Part shown: positions 46,002-58,485 of the stretch, one piece after another
Position numbering within the stretch: the stretch's first letter is position 1
Layout: each line of letters starts with the position of its first letter
Source: Tillandsia leiboldiana
Taxonomy: Eukaryota; Streptophyta; Magnoliopsida; Poales; Bromeliaceae
Direction: 5' to 3'
Length of the DNA: 64,000 nucleotides
Assembly (NCBI GenBank): GCA_029204045.2
Contig: CM055065.1
Location: 46,935,247 to 46,999,246, forward strand
The notes under the pieces: model-generated
Database searches by the model: none
What the model saw: the letters and a program-made list of their open reading frames with translations, nothing else
Told to the model about the DNA's origin: nothing
Position numbers and translations under genes: made by a program

Positions 46002-46061
<60 letters not shown>
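45838..46061. repeat. Two (TA)n microsatellites around a 110-bp spacer
   Basis: TA tracts at 45838-45897 and 46010-46061. Open frames on the minus strand rich in tyrosine and isoleucine come only from these tracts. Confidence 0.92.
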
Positions 46062-46063
<2 letters not shown>

Positions 46064-46077
46064 ACCGAAATGTATGC

Positions 46078-46990
46078 TGATTGTTGACCGGATGCGGTCC
46101 ACAATCGGCCTCGAAGTTGATCCTCGAAGTGTGATACGCCACGTGCTAAAGGGATCAAGCAATCGGGGCGAGGAAGGATCAGCTCTGTCAGATTCTTCTC
46201 AATCAAATTCTTACAGAGTTCGATCTAGATCAGTCGATCTGAGATTCGGAGGCAAAGAATTTGACACTGCCGACTAGTCGATTAATGAATTGTATTGCTT
46301 GAATGAGGGTTACAAGGGACCAATTATAATTACAACTATTCCTAGAAAGTGCTATAGATACTAGTATGAAAGCTATCTAGAAAAGCGGTAAAGGAAAGTG
46401 GTAAATTTATCCAGGAAAGCGTAAATACATGTATAAAAGGTATTAAAAAGTATGAGGTGGTCACTGGCTTACGAGGTTGTAGGACCCCTTTTTCTTCGAT
46501 GGTTCGATTATTTATACTCGTTCGAACCAGGTGTATGATCGCCGTTTTGGATAATCGGCGTAACTTAAGAGGAATCATCGCGTATTTCTCAACTACTTTC
46601 TTTTGAGTTAATTTTTCTCGGTTGTATAGTAGCTCTTTTCCATCTACATTCATCCCCACAATTTGCGCGCCGAGATGCGATCCTCGGCGCTTTCCTATAC
46701 TGGGTGCCACTTGTCATTTTTGCGTTAGTTGCATTATTCGCGGCCCAAATCTCGTACCTTCCTTATTTAGGATATTTCCTTTTGTGGCTTGAGCTGCCGA
46801 CTCTTGATCCTGGATTCGTCTTTTGTTATCATTCAACCGAAACAATTCGATGGTTTATATTCAGTCAGGATTGGTCTCGGTTGAGATGCGAGTATCTCTC
46901 ATTGGCATTTTCTTCCATCGGCTTATATTTTCGATCGATGATTTGCGTCACGTGTCGCCTTCTAACTTCACCGCAATGTATTCCATGTAG
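46078..46990 (-). mobile_element. LTR and leader fragment, second copy of the minus-strand gypsy family
   Basis: It shares the order of phrases with 37500-38507 (AAGTGTGATACGCCACGTGC against GAGTGTGATGCACCGCGTGC, GATCAAGC, TTCTTCTCAATCAA, TTTTTCTTCGATGGTTCG). No gag follows. It ends about 300 bp upstream of the aquaporin TATA box, so it lies in that gene's promoter region. Confidence 0.65.
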
Positions 46991-47302
46991 CGGCAACTTT
47001 GACCTTAACCGCATGTAAAATGTAACATTTGTTTAAGAGTAAAAATTTATGATTTACCATATATTTTTTTTTATCTAATTTAAATTATTTTGTATAACCT
47101 ATGTAAAAATGTATGGAGACACTTCAATGATAGGTTATTATCAAATAGTCCCGCTACTCCTCTTTTGCTTCGGATCGAGAACCCCACAACAACTAATTTT
47201 CTTTTTTTATTTGAGTTTTCATATTTAATTTACTAAAAAAAAATTATTTACATTTACACCCCCCATGAATTCATATTTCCAACTTACAACCCCCAAACCT
47301 CT

Positions 47303-47310
47303 TATATAAA
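47303..47310 (+). promoter_or_regulatory. TATA box of the aquaporin gene
   Basis: TATATAAA is followed by a CCCCT repeat (47311-47337), a common pyrimidine patch near plant start sites. Transcription starting about 30 bp downstream would begin near 47335, which disfavours the ATG at 47339 and supports translation from 47375. Confidence 0.7.
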
Positions 47311-47374
47311 CCCCTCCCCTCCCCTCCCCTCCCCTCCCATGCAACAACAACACAAGTCCACCACAGCAATTATC

Positions 47375-50034
47375 ATGTCGACTAAGGAGGAGATAATGGC
47401 GGCCGACGAGGTGAAGAAGGCGACATATGCCGACCCGCTGCCTGCGGCACTGCTGGTCGACCCTGGCGAGCTTGGGGGGTGGTCGCTTTACCGCGCGGCG
47501 ATCGCAGAGTTCGTCGCCACCCTCCTCTTCGTCTACGTCGCCATCGCCACCGTCATCGGCTACAAGTCGCAGTCGCAGTCGATGGCCTGCACCGGCGTCG
47601 GCTTCCTCGGCATCGCCTGGGCCTTCGGCGGCATGATCTTCGTTCTCGTCTACTCCATCGCTGGCATTTCCGGTAACTCCTTCAATAAAATCTTAAAAGC
47701 ACTGGGTGATAAAGTAAAAATAGGCTAAATCATGTAAGAATAATTTCAGTTTTATTATTATTATTTATAACTTTGTGAACTGCTGCTGCTGCTGCAGGCG
47801 GGCACATAAACCCGGCGGTGACATTCGGGCTGCTGGTGGCGCGGAAGCTATCGCTGGCGCGGGCAGTGCTGTACATAGCAGCGCAGTGCCTGGGAGCCAT
47901 CAGCGGCGCCGGAATTGCGAAGGGGATCATGAAGCATCCCTACAACTCTCTCGGCGGCGGCGCCAATGAGGTCGCCCCCGGATACTCCACAGGCGCCGCC
48001 CTCGGCGCCGAGTTCATGGGCACCTTCGTCCTCGTCTACACCGTCTTCGCCGCCACCGACCCCAAGCGCACAGCCCGCGACTCCTTCGTCCCCGTATGAC
48101 GTCCCTCACCGCCGCCCTAGCTATCTTTCTATTCAGTATAGCTGGCTAAGAATTTTATGATCGGTATCTAATATTTTAAGTTTGAAATTTAGTTGCTGCG
48201 TGTTTTTTTTAACTCGATCTCGTAGCGAGTAGGAATAAGCACCAAAGTAATTAAGAAACCATTTTAAGAATTTTGAATGTTAAATATAAATCCAACTTAA
48301 AAATTTTAAGACGAAAAAATTAAGAGTTTCTTTTTCTTTCATCATATTCATTTTTGATTGAACAAATTTGTACTCAAACACAATATTTAAGTGTGGTTTG
48401 ATTTGGAGAGTAATCATGTAACGTAGGTTTTGGTGCCGCTGCCGATCGGGTTCGCGGTGTTCGTGGTGCACCTCGCGACGATTCCGATCACCGGGACCGG
48501 GATCAATCCGGCGAGGAGCCTCGGGCCGGCCGTCATCTACAACCAGCACAAGGCCTGGCATGATCTTGTGAGTTACAGCTACAATTGCTTTCTTTTCTGC
48601 TCTTTATTCTATATATTATCACAGAAATTTAAACCCGTTAAATATTAAAAATAGGAATTGAATCCACGTCTCACAGAATAAAAATATTTAGAATTAACTT
48701 TAATATTATATTATAAAAAAATCAATCTAGCAGTAAGCGAACGAACCCCAGAAATATATATTAACACACCTACTTATTCAAAAGTGATGTTGAATTCATA
48801 ACCTCACAAAATAAAAGAGTTTAGAGTTTACTTGTGATGTCTTGTTATCAAAATAATCAATTTAATAAAAAATGAACTCAAAAGTATATATTAACACATC
48901 TACTTGCATGCATGAGCTCTAAAACCATACTACCCAAAAGATTGATTTAGTAAAAAATACGCCATAAATATATATTAGCACTCTTTATGTCTTTGTATGA
49001 GAGTTGAGAGTTAAGTACTGCTGCAGTAGGTGGAAAAGCTGAAATGAGCTTATAAATCTTAAATTCAAATATGGAGCATCAAACTTCCGCATTTCTTTTA
49101 TAAAGAAGTTAGCAAAAGAAGTAATCAAATGGTAACTTTTGGTAGGAAGCTGACATGATCAGTTTCTAATTCCAAATCAATACCAGAATAACTAGTTCGA
49201 AGCATAATTTTGCTTTTTGATATACTCTCCAAGTTATTGTAGAAATATTAATTAGAAAAGTATTAGTGTTTTTTCAAACAACTTTGTTTTTACTTGAATA
49301 ATACTTTGTCCATGTAGGTCAAGCCAAGCCCAAAAGAAAAATAGGATAAAAATTAAGAAAATATCATTAATATATGCTTTTATCCAAAATGAAATATTTT
49401 CTATTATTGGATTCTTTTAATAATTGTTTTAAAAAGCACTTATGCTTAAATGCTTAAGTCATTAGAGATTAATATTTTAGTCTTTTTATACTGATTTGCA
49501 CTAACATTTGGATTTATATATATGCTGGCTAATTTGAATTAATTAAATAAGAAAAAATTAAGAAGAGACCAAAAACTTGGGAAAGCCTGAACTAGAGATC
49601 AGTATATACTATGAACATATTATTTATCACATTTTTTTCACTGGTTCAAAAATCTTCTAATATTCAGTGAATGAAAAATACGGACAAATTAACGTCCACA
49701 AAAATATAATATATTCTTTCTTTACACCATCAACTTTTTTGAAATAATATAAATGTGAAAGATATTATTCAACCAAAATATGAATAAGAATCAAACTCAT
49801 AACTCGTAATCACACAAAAAACCTCTTTGTGTAAAAGTTAATTTCAGATAACTTGTTGTGTGATTTTGAGAGTGTAATATTTCTTGTGTGTTTGCATGCA
49901 TGCAGTGGATCTTTTGGGTGGGGCCACTGTTGGGGGCAGCAATGGCAGCAATTTACCACAAATACATTCTCAGAGGGGTAGCTCTGAAGGCTCTGGGCTC
50001 CTTCAGAAGCCTCCCCATGGCCACCACCTCCTAA
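47375..50034 (+). CDS. PIP2: Plasma-membrane aquaporin, PIP2 class (four exons)
   Basis: Exons 47375-47672, 47798-48093, 48427-48567 and 49906-50034 join in frame to 287 codons plus a stop, the usual PIP2 length. All introns are GT-AG. The protein is a six-helix water channel of the plasma membrane. Visible marks: two NPA loops (GGHINPAVTF in exon 2, GTGINPARS in exon 3), PIP signatures GIAWAFGGMIFVLVY and FVLVYTVFAATDPKR, and a selectivity filter inferred as Phe-His-Thr-Arg (F in WAFGG, H in VVHLA, T and R in GTGINPAR), typical of water-transporting PIPs. The short N-terminus and the C-terminal ALGSFRS segment, whose serine is a known phosphorylation site in PIP2s, favour PIP2 over PIP1. RKLS in loop B is another likely phosphosite. 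An upstream in-frame ATG at 47339 would add 12 residues but lies too near the TATA box and has a poorer context. Intron 3 is 1,338 bp. The exact paralogue cannot be named. Confidence 0.96.
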
Positions 50035-50050
50035 TCAATTCATAATTAGT

Positions 50051-50052
<2 letters not shown>

Positions 50053-50142
<90 letters not shown>
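50053..50142 (+). repeat. (CT)n microsatellite in the aquaporin 3' UTR
   Basis: About 90 bp of almost pure CT begins 18 bases after the stop codon and before any polyadenylation signal, so it is expected in the mRNA. Confidence 0.95.
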
Positions 50143-50385
50143 ATTATTATTTATTACTTGGGAGTGCATGTTGCATGGTGTGGTGTGTGGAGTTGGTAGT
50201 CAACTAGTGTATGAATTTTTACTTGTTTCTTTACTTCCATATATTGGAGATCAAGACAATAAGGTTGTGATTTAGTTATTTGATTTGTGTGTCATGAGGA
50301 GATTGTATGGAGAAAGTTGTTGTAACATGTTAATTTGGTGATATTAACTGTCCCTTTGGCGGAGCTTGAGACTTGTTTGAGTATC

Positions 50386-50394
50386 GAAATAAAA
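50386..50394 (+). terminator. Candidate polyadenylation signal of the aquaporin gene
   Basis: GAAATAAAA, containing AATAAA, lies about 350 bp after the stop, in T-rich surroundings. An upstream ACAATAAGG near 50255 is a weaker alternative. Confidence 0.4.
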
Positions 50395-50401
50395 TGTTGA
50401 T

Positions 50402-50768
50402 TTAAATACAGAAAATTTTTTTATAAATATTCTTTTTTTTATTTTTTTTTTTTGTTCTGACTTTTAAAAATCTATATTTTACACTCTTGAAATAGCAAAA
50501 TATATTTTCAGAGGTTATGGTATTAATAAAGATGATGAAATGATCATATTATCCTTACTTGTTGTATAAAAAAAATTAATTTTTAATATATTTCTGTCAA
50601 TTCAAGAATATTTTTAGTATAAATTATAAAAAATTGACGGAATTCCGACGGAACCTGACGGAGCGGACCGAATATATCAACTTAAATTTTTGAGGGAATA
50701 AAATATAGATTTTTGAAAGTCTGGGCGAAACATAGAAAAACAGATATTTACACAAAAATTTTATATAA
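50402..50768. mobile_element. MITE with long imperfect terminal inverted repeats
   Basis: The left arm (ATACAGAAAATTTTTTTATA, then CTGACTTTTAAAAATCTATA with TTTTAC) is inverted in the right arm (AAAATATAGATTTTTGAAAG with TCTGGGCG, then ACACAAAAATTTTATATA). The arms extend about 80 bp each. No clear target duplication and no coding capacity. It begins only a few bases after the aquaporin polyadenylation candidate. Confidence 0.7.
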
Positions 50769-53700
50769 TTTAACCTAAAATGTTCAATAATAATTTATTC
50801 GACGTATCAGTTTAATTTCTTATATGATGGAAAGTTGTAAGTTTGATATTCACTTATCAAGATATTTATTTTATTTTAAAAATTAACTTGAAAACTAATA
50901 TTAATTTTAAATATTTGACCGCACTCCTCGTCTACCAAATGCTACATATAAGAACAGCAGCAGAGCCTTCCCCGACCCCATCCCCACATGAATCCCCACC
51001 CCCTGCATGCAGGACCCTTGCAGATTTTTTAAAAATACACTAAAATAATTTTTCTTTAAAATTTAATAATTTTAATTTAATTTTAATATATTTTTAATTT
51101 AAATTAGCTTAAATTTTATTCAATTAATAAGTTTTTTTTTTCAATATCAAATTATTAAGTATGACTTGTCAAATTACTAAAAATGTCTAACAATCAAGTA
51201 TTATTTAACTAATATATTATATAAAAAACTAAATATATTTAAAATATTTAATTAAATTTAAAATATACTAAAATTATTAAAAATATTTTTTCTATATTTA
51301 TAAATAAATTAATAATTATATAATAAAATAATATATTATTTTGCAGGGAACAAAGATTAGATATCCCTTGCCACATACTTTTTGAGTAAATAAAAAATAT
51401 AAGTCCAATAAGATATTCATACATCCAATCAAAATCAGTTCTTTTTCTTTGTGATTAAAAGTTAGCTATGAGTTTGATTTTATACTCCTTGGAGTGATTT
51501 ATTTTATTCTATAATAATAACTTAGAAGGTTAAATATAATATTTTTTTTAGACATTTAATCACACAACTCATCTCCCTAATGGTATATGCTTCATGAGCA
51601 AATCAAAGAAAATGTGCCTACTACATGGAGAATTTATTTACTTATTTATTTATTTATTTATTTATTTTGTGATTGCTATTCCCTATTGGAATAATAGTTT
51701 TCAATTAAAAACTTTTGATCTGTATAAAAATAGACAAATTGTTAAATTAAATTATACAATTATTTTTCTCTTAAAATTTAAATTACCAGAGAATAGTATT
51801 TTAAATATTTTGAATTTTTTTTTGATAAATCAAGACATGAACTTGAATTAAATAAAAAAATTAATTATGCTAGAAACTTGATGGAACTGGAACTTCAAAT
51901 CTTTTGCTCTAATATAAGAGCTTAAACTAATGATCTTTTTAATATTTATATTCAACAAAAACACCATTTCTTTTGAAGCAATTTCCATAAGAAATTACCA
52001 CATTGCCATTAACAGCCTAACACCTTTAGCAGGTGTTGTGGTAGCAAGCAGTTTTCTGCAAGATTGCTAACTCTTAGCAACGAGCGCACAAAGTTAACAA
52101 AATCAAAAACGATGATCACACAAAAGCAGATCTTAAATACATGATAAAATAATAAATATATAAATTTACGTGAAAAATTTTAAAAAAAAAAAAAAATAGA
52201 ATTGAAAGAGAAAAATTTCACCATATGAAAAAGGAGAATACAAAATATTCTCAATATTTTATCGCTCAATCTCTAGGGCAAAAAAAAAAAAAAAAAAAAA
52301 AAAAGACAATAAAATATTCTTAACTGATTTTTTTTAGCAGATCCGAACCGTACATCCAATTTTCTTTTTCAAATTTTATCGTCGCACCGCGAAACCGTCT
52401 GCGACCACTTTAAAGCTCTTAAGAACCAACATTTACAAAATCCTATTTGAGAAGTATCACTTCGATTCAATTGGGTTGAATGAAGATCACAAAATTCTGA
52501 AAATTTATCAACACAAAAGAACCACTATTTTTTTTTGCATGTTTCCTCAAAATTCAGCAATGAAATACTTCACCTGAATCATAATACTAGCTAGAACAGA
52601 TTTGAAAGATGATACGAAAACTAAAATGCGGAGGAAGAATTTTGCTGGTTGGCAAAAACAAGAGGGAAATCTCAAGTAGGGATGTTGTTTATCCGGTTGT
52701 GGGCGTTCCGAAAGAGTTCACAATGTCGCTGACTCTTTCAACAAAACTTTTCGAGGTAATCTTCTTTCCTGGAACATGGAAGGGGTTCGAGACGGCATCC
52801 GCATATGCAGCATGGAACCTTCTGAAAAACTGATCACAACAAAAGAATTTTTTTAAAAAAAGAGCAAAAACTCATCATAATTAAGCAACCAAATTAAGTT
52901 AGATAGTTCTTAATTTGTACAGTCATGAAAAAAAGGATTAGAAAAGTAAAAAAGTTCTGGATTAAGATTGGATTTAATCTTTCTTCTTCAAGAAAATTTG
53001 GGTAGGCCATGTTAATTTCAGTGATGAATTTTGTTCATGTTGTGAAAATTCTTTCTTAGAAGCATAGTTTGGATATGTTTTGTGAAAAGTGTGGTGCGCC
53101 CCGGCATTGAGACTCATCTTACATGCATGCTTTGATCAAACTGGTGGGTGGGGCTTATGAATGATGGATTAGTTTTGTGTGGTTGGATCACATGAATAGT
53201 GCAATGCGGAAAATAAAGAGAAAAAAAATCATCAGTTGCTTCCTCAAAAGCATGGTCCAAGCAACCGTCTATTGATAGACAGATGGTCGCCACCGCACAT
53301 GCGATCGCGGCATCCTACAAGATTTGTCTCAACACATGGTCACACCAAATATAATCACCTTTGTTATCATAATGCAATGATATTGCACACAATTTGATAA
53401 AGGTTTGTTTTAATGCATCGACAAAGGTATAAAGAGAGCTTCGTGGTGGAATCTGATCATCGAAGCAAGGATATGCACCACTGCATATTGAATTAATGCG
53501 TATACAGATGGAGTTGAAAACATTCAATAACAGAAGAGGGAATCCAATGGTTGTATGATTAGATAGAACAATAAAAGAGAGGGCAAAAATGTATTGCACC
53601 AAATAAAGATTATATATGACACTATCGACTAAATTAGAGGTCCATACATACTACATGTCCACTGTATGATTGGGGGTTTCAAAGGGAGAACAGATTAAAG

Positions 53701-54982
53701 TATCCACCTTATCACGCCATACGCAGAAACAAAACTCTAAAGTTCAAAAAGTAAGCCGAGAGCTACTTCCGAGTTCAAGCTAAAATCCTGGAATTTTGTG
53801 CCCCAAGTCATTTTATGATGAGGTAGAAGACCACTCCACCTTAAATAGTCCAAGTTTATGTGGATCTGCTGCCCTGCAGTACAGTTTGAGGTGAAAACAC
53901 CAAGGACCTAGCTACCTCAAGCAAAATGTTTTACTTGTATGATGTATCAGGTAATTTAGACCCAGAAAATATCTACTTAGCAGTCATCTTTATTTTCCTT
54001 TTTTCCTAAAGCAAACCATGAATCTTGTGTGCTTTGACTCGTATCTCGGACTAAGTTGTGAAACTTATAGTTATATTATATGCAATAGCAGTCTCCAGAG
54101 AAATAAGTAAATGTTAACAACAAAATGGTGATCTTTTCTTTTAGCACTGTGCTAAAAACTTAAAGGTTGGTTCTGGTTTATTTAAAGTAGATGCAAATCC
54201 TCGTATAAATCAGTAGGGGAAGAAACACAGTTTGCATGCCACTAACATGCAAATCCTCACATAGAATTTAGTATGCTTCGTAAACTTTGTTCTCTAACGG
54301 CTTACAGGCACAAGTTCATTTCAGTTTACTTCTATTTTTGAAGTAATCATCTTGTTAAATATTAATCTTTTTCAAATTGAAACATACCTGATACTCATGC
54401 TTTCAACTTTAAGAATCACACTTCCACCAATAAAGTGAAGAAAATTCTTTTCAATTCCATTAGTTATCAAAATTTCAAAAGAACATGGTAGTAAGCAATG
54501 TACATAAAATCAAAACGAAAGCTAGGAAACATGCTCCGTGATAAGAAATTACTGATCTTGAAGTAAAAGGATTATTACCCCATGAAAGCAACAAAAAAAT
54601 TGTTGACTAAAGAAAAGTATTATGCTCCTTTGTTTGCCAATTGATACCATCTCAAGTTTGGAAAAGGATGAAGAAGAAATAAGATTTAGCTTTGAAAAAT
54701 CAGCTTTAAGCACTATCAGTATCTCTGCTGAGACAATATTCTTACATCTAAAGAGTTGTTGGCATGTGCACGACTCACAGATATAGTAGGCTCCAAATGG
54801 ATCGACAAATTTTCAAAATTAAAAGTAGTCTGATTTGTGCAAACTGCAGGTCGTTGTTTCAAACAATCTAAAAGAACTGCCAAAGAAGTAATAAGGACGA
54901 TTAGCGAGTTCCGAGCATTCTACCTTTCCGCTACAACTTTAAACTCATGCATCACAAGTAATCCTACGAAGATGGTATGGTC
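50769..54982. other. Long stretch without a convincing gene
   Basis: This is mostly AT-rich sequence. A (TTTA)n tract is at about 51627-51668 and A-runs at 52180-52195 and 52279-52304. The open frames at 52609-52833 (plus, 74 codons) and 53315-53602 (minus, 95 codons) have no motif I recognise. No element boundaries, RNA genes or splice-consistent coding chains are seen. Confidence 0.5.
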
Positions 54983-55312
54983 TGTTGGAAGGCTCGTCCT
55001 AACTTAAAGAATTATAAAATATTCTAAATAAGAAAGATAAATTTTATATAAATAAACTTGGTTCAATAACCATACAATCGGATACACCGTTTATTATTGA
55101 TTGATTATAACAAATCATATGCTCCTTTATATAGAGCACGAAATGAAACAACTCTTCATGAATAGAAACAATCCTACACTAAAGAACACATCCCTTAACA
55201 AAAGACACATCTCTTAACTAAAAGATATATAGAAAGGGACACATCCTTTCATAAGTTACACAACCTTTCAATAATAATAGTAAACAATAATAAACAAGCT
55301 TATAATCTAACA
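54983..55312 (-). mobile_element. 3' LTR of a minus-strand LTR element (330 bp)
   Basis: On the minus strand it runs from TGTTAGATTATAAGCTTG at 55312 to CCTTCCAACA at 54983. It is preceded (on that strand) by a purine-rich TTTAGGGGAAA, the polypurine tract of an LTR element. A TATATAAAGG-type promoter motif lies within it near 55120. The rest of the element is cut by the gypsy LTR that begins at 55562. Confidence 0.75.
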
Positions 55313-55329
55313 TTTCCCCTAAAGCTTGT

Positions 55330-55561
55330 TTATGCATAACTATCGTTTTCTTCGATTGGATCTTCATAGTCTTGGAGCTTCTCCTGTAATGCTATCTTTT
55401 CTGAAATTAGACTTCTAATCTTGTATGTCTGTTCGTTGATTGTGTTCTCCAAAGATTTGTTAGCTAAACTCAGCGCCATATTTTCCTCCTCCAAGAAAAT
55501 ATTTACTTTTTCAAAGTCCTTTGCATGTTTCTCTAAATAAATATTCTTTTGATCAAAAGAA
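55330..55561 (-). pseudogene. C-terminal end of an unidentified retroelement ORF, coiled coil
   Basis: About 76 codons read open on the minus strand into a TAA (55330-55332) that lies some 15 bases before the polypurine tract and LTR, so this is the end of the element's last ORF. The peptide is rich in Glu, Lys, Leu and Ile with heptad-like spacing (for example NKSLENTINEQTYKI and SEKIALQEKLQDYE). It does not resemble RNase H, integrase or a chromodomain. It is cut at 55561 by the gypsy LTR. It might be an env-like or additional ORF; family unknown. Confidence 0.5.
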
Positions 55562-58384
55562 TGTTAGAAAAATAATTGCACTAAAAACTAATTGTGATTA
55601 AATTATCTAACAATTTTGTGATTTAATTAAATAACAGAACTTACTGTTAAGCGCTATAAAAATTCCAGAAATTATAGAAAAAGAAGTCGAAATAAAATTA
55701 ATCCGGAAGCGGCAAGGCACTGCACTAAGGCGTATTTCCGTCCTTCATATGGATTAATCGGAGATACCACCCCAAGGTACGAGCACGATCATGAAAGAAG
55801 TTGACGGACACTCTTTCAACACCCGATGATAAAACAGAACAAATAGGAGAGAATAAAAATTAAAATTGTTCCTAAAAAAAAATTTCTTTCACACTTTTTT
55901 TTCTTCTTACGAGTGTCTCAACGGTACACATATATATATATGGTGAAAAGGAATAAGGTTAACGTTGGAATCCCCAACGTTCACATCACCCATAAATTCT
56001 ACTAACTATTCCTAACTACAGTAAAGAGGGCGTCCGCGTGGAGTGCGCTAGCGCACACGAGCGAAAATTTCAGAAATCTCAGAGTTGATCACTAGAAATC
56101 TATAGGTATTGCTATCTAATAAATATCCAATGAAAATGGCGGTAGGAAACCGTAAAATTCGAATTCAAAATTAATTAAAGTCCGGAATTTATACCGAGAA
56201 TCTAAGAGGGTATTAATTTCAGCATAATGAGGATTAAATCCTCGAAGATTTTATCACTGGTTTATTAGTGAATCGGCGCTGAAGGGAGGGGGTCGAGTCC
56301 GTTTTAAGTTCGCTGTGCTGGTTGCATCAAAAAGCGTGAAAAACGAAAGTTGATGAGGAATTGTGGGAATCAGATTTTTCCCCATAAAATGACCAACTCT
56401 TGAATCTGATGAGATTTTCGAAAAAGAAGATTGTCACTTTAACGACGTCGTCGAACTGAAAACGGTGGTGCGATCGAATCTCAAATCCGATACCCGGATC
56501 TACACATTTTGAGCGATTATCGGACCGAAAAAATCAAATTTCGGTAAATTCGGGAACAGTTGCGGCATTTTACGCATCAAGATTCGTGAAATCGGTCATC
56601 TGGGAGCGTTTCGATTTTTGGCAGTTTTTGGCACGCTTTTTGAGGATATTGGAGCTCGAAATTTCGAATTGGGGCTTTCGAATGTGTATAAATCTGGGGA
56701 CGTAAGAGTAATTTTTGCAAAGGGTTTATAAAGGGGATTAGGGATTTTTTTAAAACCCAAAAAGAAACCCTATTTCCCTAATTTTCCCTCAAACCAAATC
56801 CCATCCCCTTCCTCGTCCGAACGCCCTAGAGACCGGAGCCGCCGCCGTCGTAGGAGCCGTGGAGGCAAGGGTTGGGCTCTCCCTCCTCGAAATCCGGGCG
56901 CCCGGAGCCCTAGCTGCCGCTGCCAGCCCGCGCTTGCGTGCCAGCCCTCACTCCCGCGCGCTGCCAGCGTGCGCCCGCGCACAGCCAGCCCGGGCACTGC
57001 CAACCCGCGGCAGCCGCCCCTGCGCCCTTGCGCGCGGCCCAGCCCGCGCTCAGCCGGCGCGTGGCCCAGCCTGGGCGCTGATCCAGCCTATGCGCCACCC
57101 GAGCGCGCTGCTTGCGCATTGCTGCAGCTTGCGCGCTACTCCAGTCTACGCGCCGCTCCCGCGCCCTTGCGCGCGACCCAGCCCGCGCGCAGCCAGCGCC
57201 CGCGCTTCTCGTTCCGGCCACCCCAGCAGTCGGTGACCTCGCTGCAAGGGAGCACAACCTTCCTGAGGGTGTGTAGATCACCGTTCTCACCTTCGCCGCC
57301 ATCGGATTCGCCTCGGGTTGCGTGTTTGACTGCGCTGCCCCCAACAACATTAGAATTTGAGGTTCGGGTTGCCCCGGCGCACTCTCCGGTGCCTGTTTGC
57401 GCTCCGGACAGCGAGCATCGTCTTCGGAACGTCAAGACCTATCGGGCTATGCTGTTTGTTGGGTTCCGAAGCGTGGGAATTTTGGTAAAATGCTTAAATA
57501 CTATATTTTTATGTATTAATCTTGCTTTTTAGAGTACGTTAAGGGGTTTTTATGCAAATATTGCACGTGTTGCCTCGGACAGCGTGTACGAGCAGCGTGT
57601 ACGAGCAGTTGTCCTAAGTTTGTGGACGGTTGTGATGTTTATTTGGGATTTCGACGCGATTATCGGCCAAATCGGTCGTCCGATCGCGGTTCTGTTTCGG
57701 CATTCGGTTTCTGTCAACTTGAACATGTTGCGTCTGTCGTCGAGCCTTATTGGCTAGTCATCCTCGCTTCCTCGTGTGTCCAAAGGCAGTGGATAGGTTC
57801 GTGGTGGGTTTCGAAGCCGAAAATGGCATCTTTGGAAACTCGGTATAGTCCGGTTTACGTTAACCGCACTTGTTCGCGTCCTGGTCGTGTGTTGCCACTC
57901 GGACACCCAAATCGGTGTTTCGGGGCAGCGGGAGGTGTTTGTTGAGCGTTGAAACTCTTCGGGACACTGCGTGGGTTTCGACTGTGTTCCGGTGAGTTGC
58001 CGGGGATCTCCGGCGGGTTCCGGAAATCGATAAAAAGGTACCGATGGCCCGAATGGTTCTCGGGGTGCGAGTCGAATGATTCCTGTGTGGTTTTGAGTGA
58101 CTTTTAGTATCGAGTGATATTTGATTTTGTAGTACCTTTTGTAGGTGTAGGCGACTTGTTGGAGCGCTTTTGATGTTAGGTGCTTCATCAGATCTCAGGT
58201 GGGTACTTCGATCCGAAGTTGGTACAGTGGTGCCTGCTCGGTGACATTCCTTCTTCCGTGTTTCTTTTCTTGATTAGACACATTGCAGGTTGAGCACTTG
58301 AGCACCACTCACTTCGTTTCTGTCTGCTCTACTCTCCTATCTACATAGTGACCTACATGTAGAGCAGTATTCTGTGATTTGTTA
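55562..58384 (+). mobile_element. Large gypsy (Del/Tekay-type) LTR, left part
   Basis: It starts TGTTAGAAAAATAATTG immediately after the minus-strand relic. Its order is that of the other 4-kb LTRs: U3, a TATAAAG promoter at 56727-56733, a GC-rich block (56810-57210), then a GT-rich middle. It is split at a TTA by the Harbinger element and resumes at 63247. The open frames in the GC-rich block (up to 187 codons) have no domain support. Confidence 0.72.
56727..56733 (+). promoter_or_regulatory. Probable LTR TATA box
   Basis: TATAAAG precedes a CCCTATTTCCCTAATTTTCC leader and the GC-rich block. Confidence 0.5.
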
Positions 58385-58485
58385 GGCTGCGTTTGGTTCG
58401 GGTATAAGCGAGAACTGCTTATTTCAGGAATAAGTATAAATTCAGGTACAAGCAAGAACTAAAGTAATTTTGTGTTTGGTTGAGT

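Noticed and set aside
45837..46206. Minus-strand frames rich in repeated Tyr-Ile
   Set aside because: They come from (TA)n microsatellites.
47339..47374. Upstream ATG of the aquaporin gene as the start
   Set aside because: It lies only 29 bases after the TATA box, probably at or before the start of the transcript, and adds residues not usual in PIP2 proteins.
52609..52833. 74-codon plus-strand frame as a gene
   Set aside because: No recognisable motif, no splice-consistent neighbours, and AT-rich non-coding surroundings.
56859..57532. Frames of 125-187 codons in GC-rich DNA
   Set aside because: Position and composition match the GC-rich block of a gypsy LTR. No known motif appears and comparable frames exist on the opposite strand.
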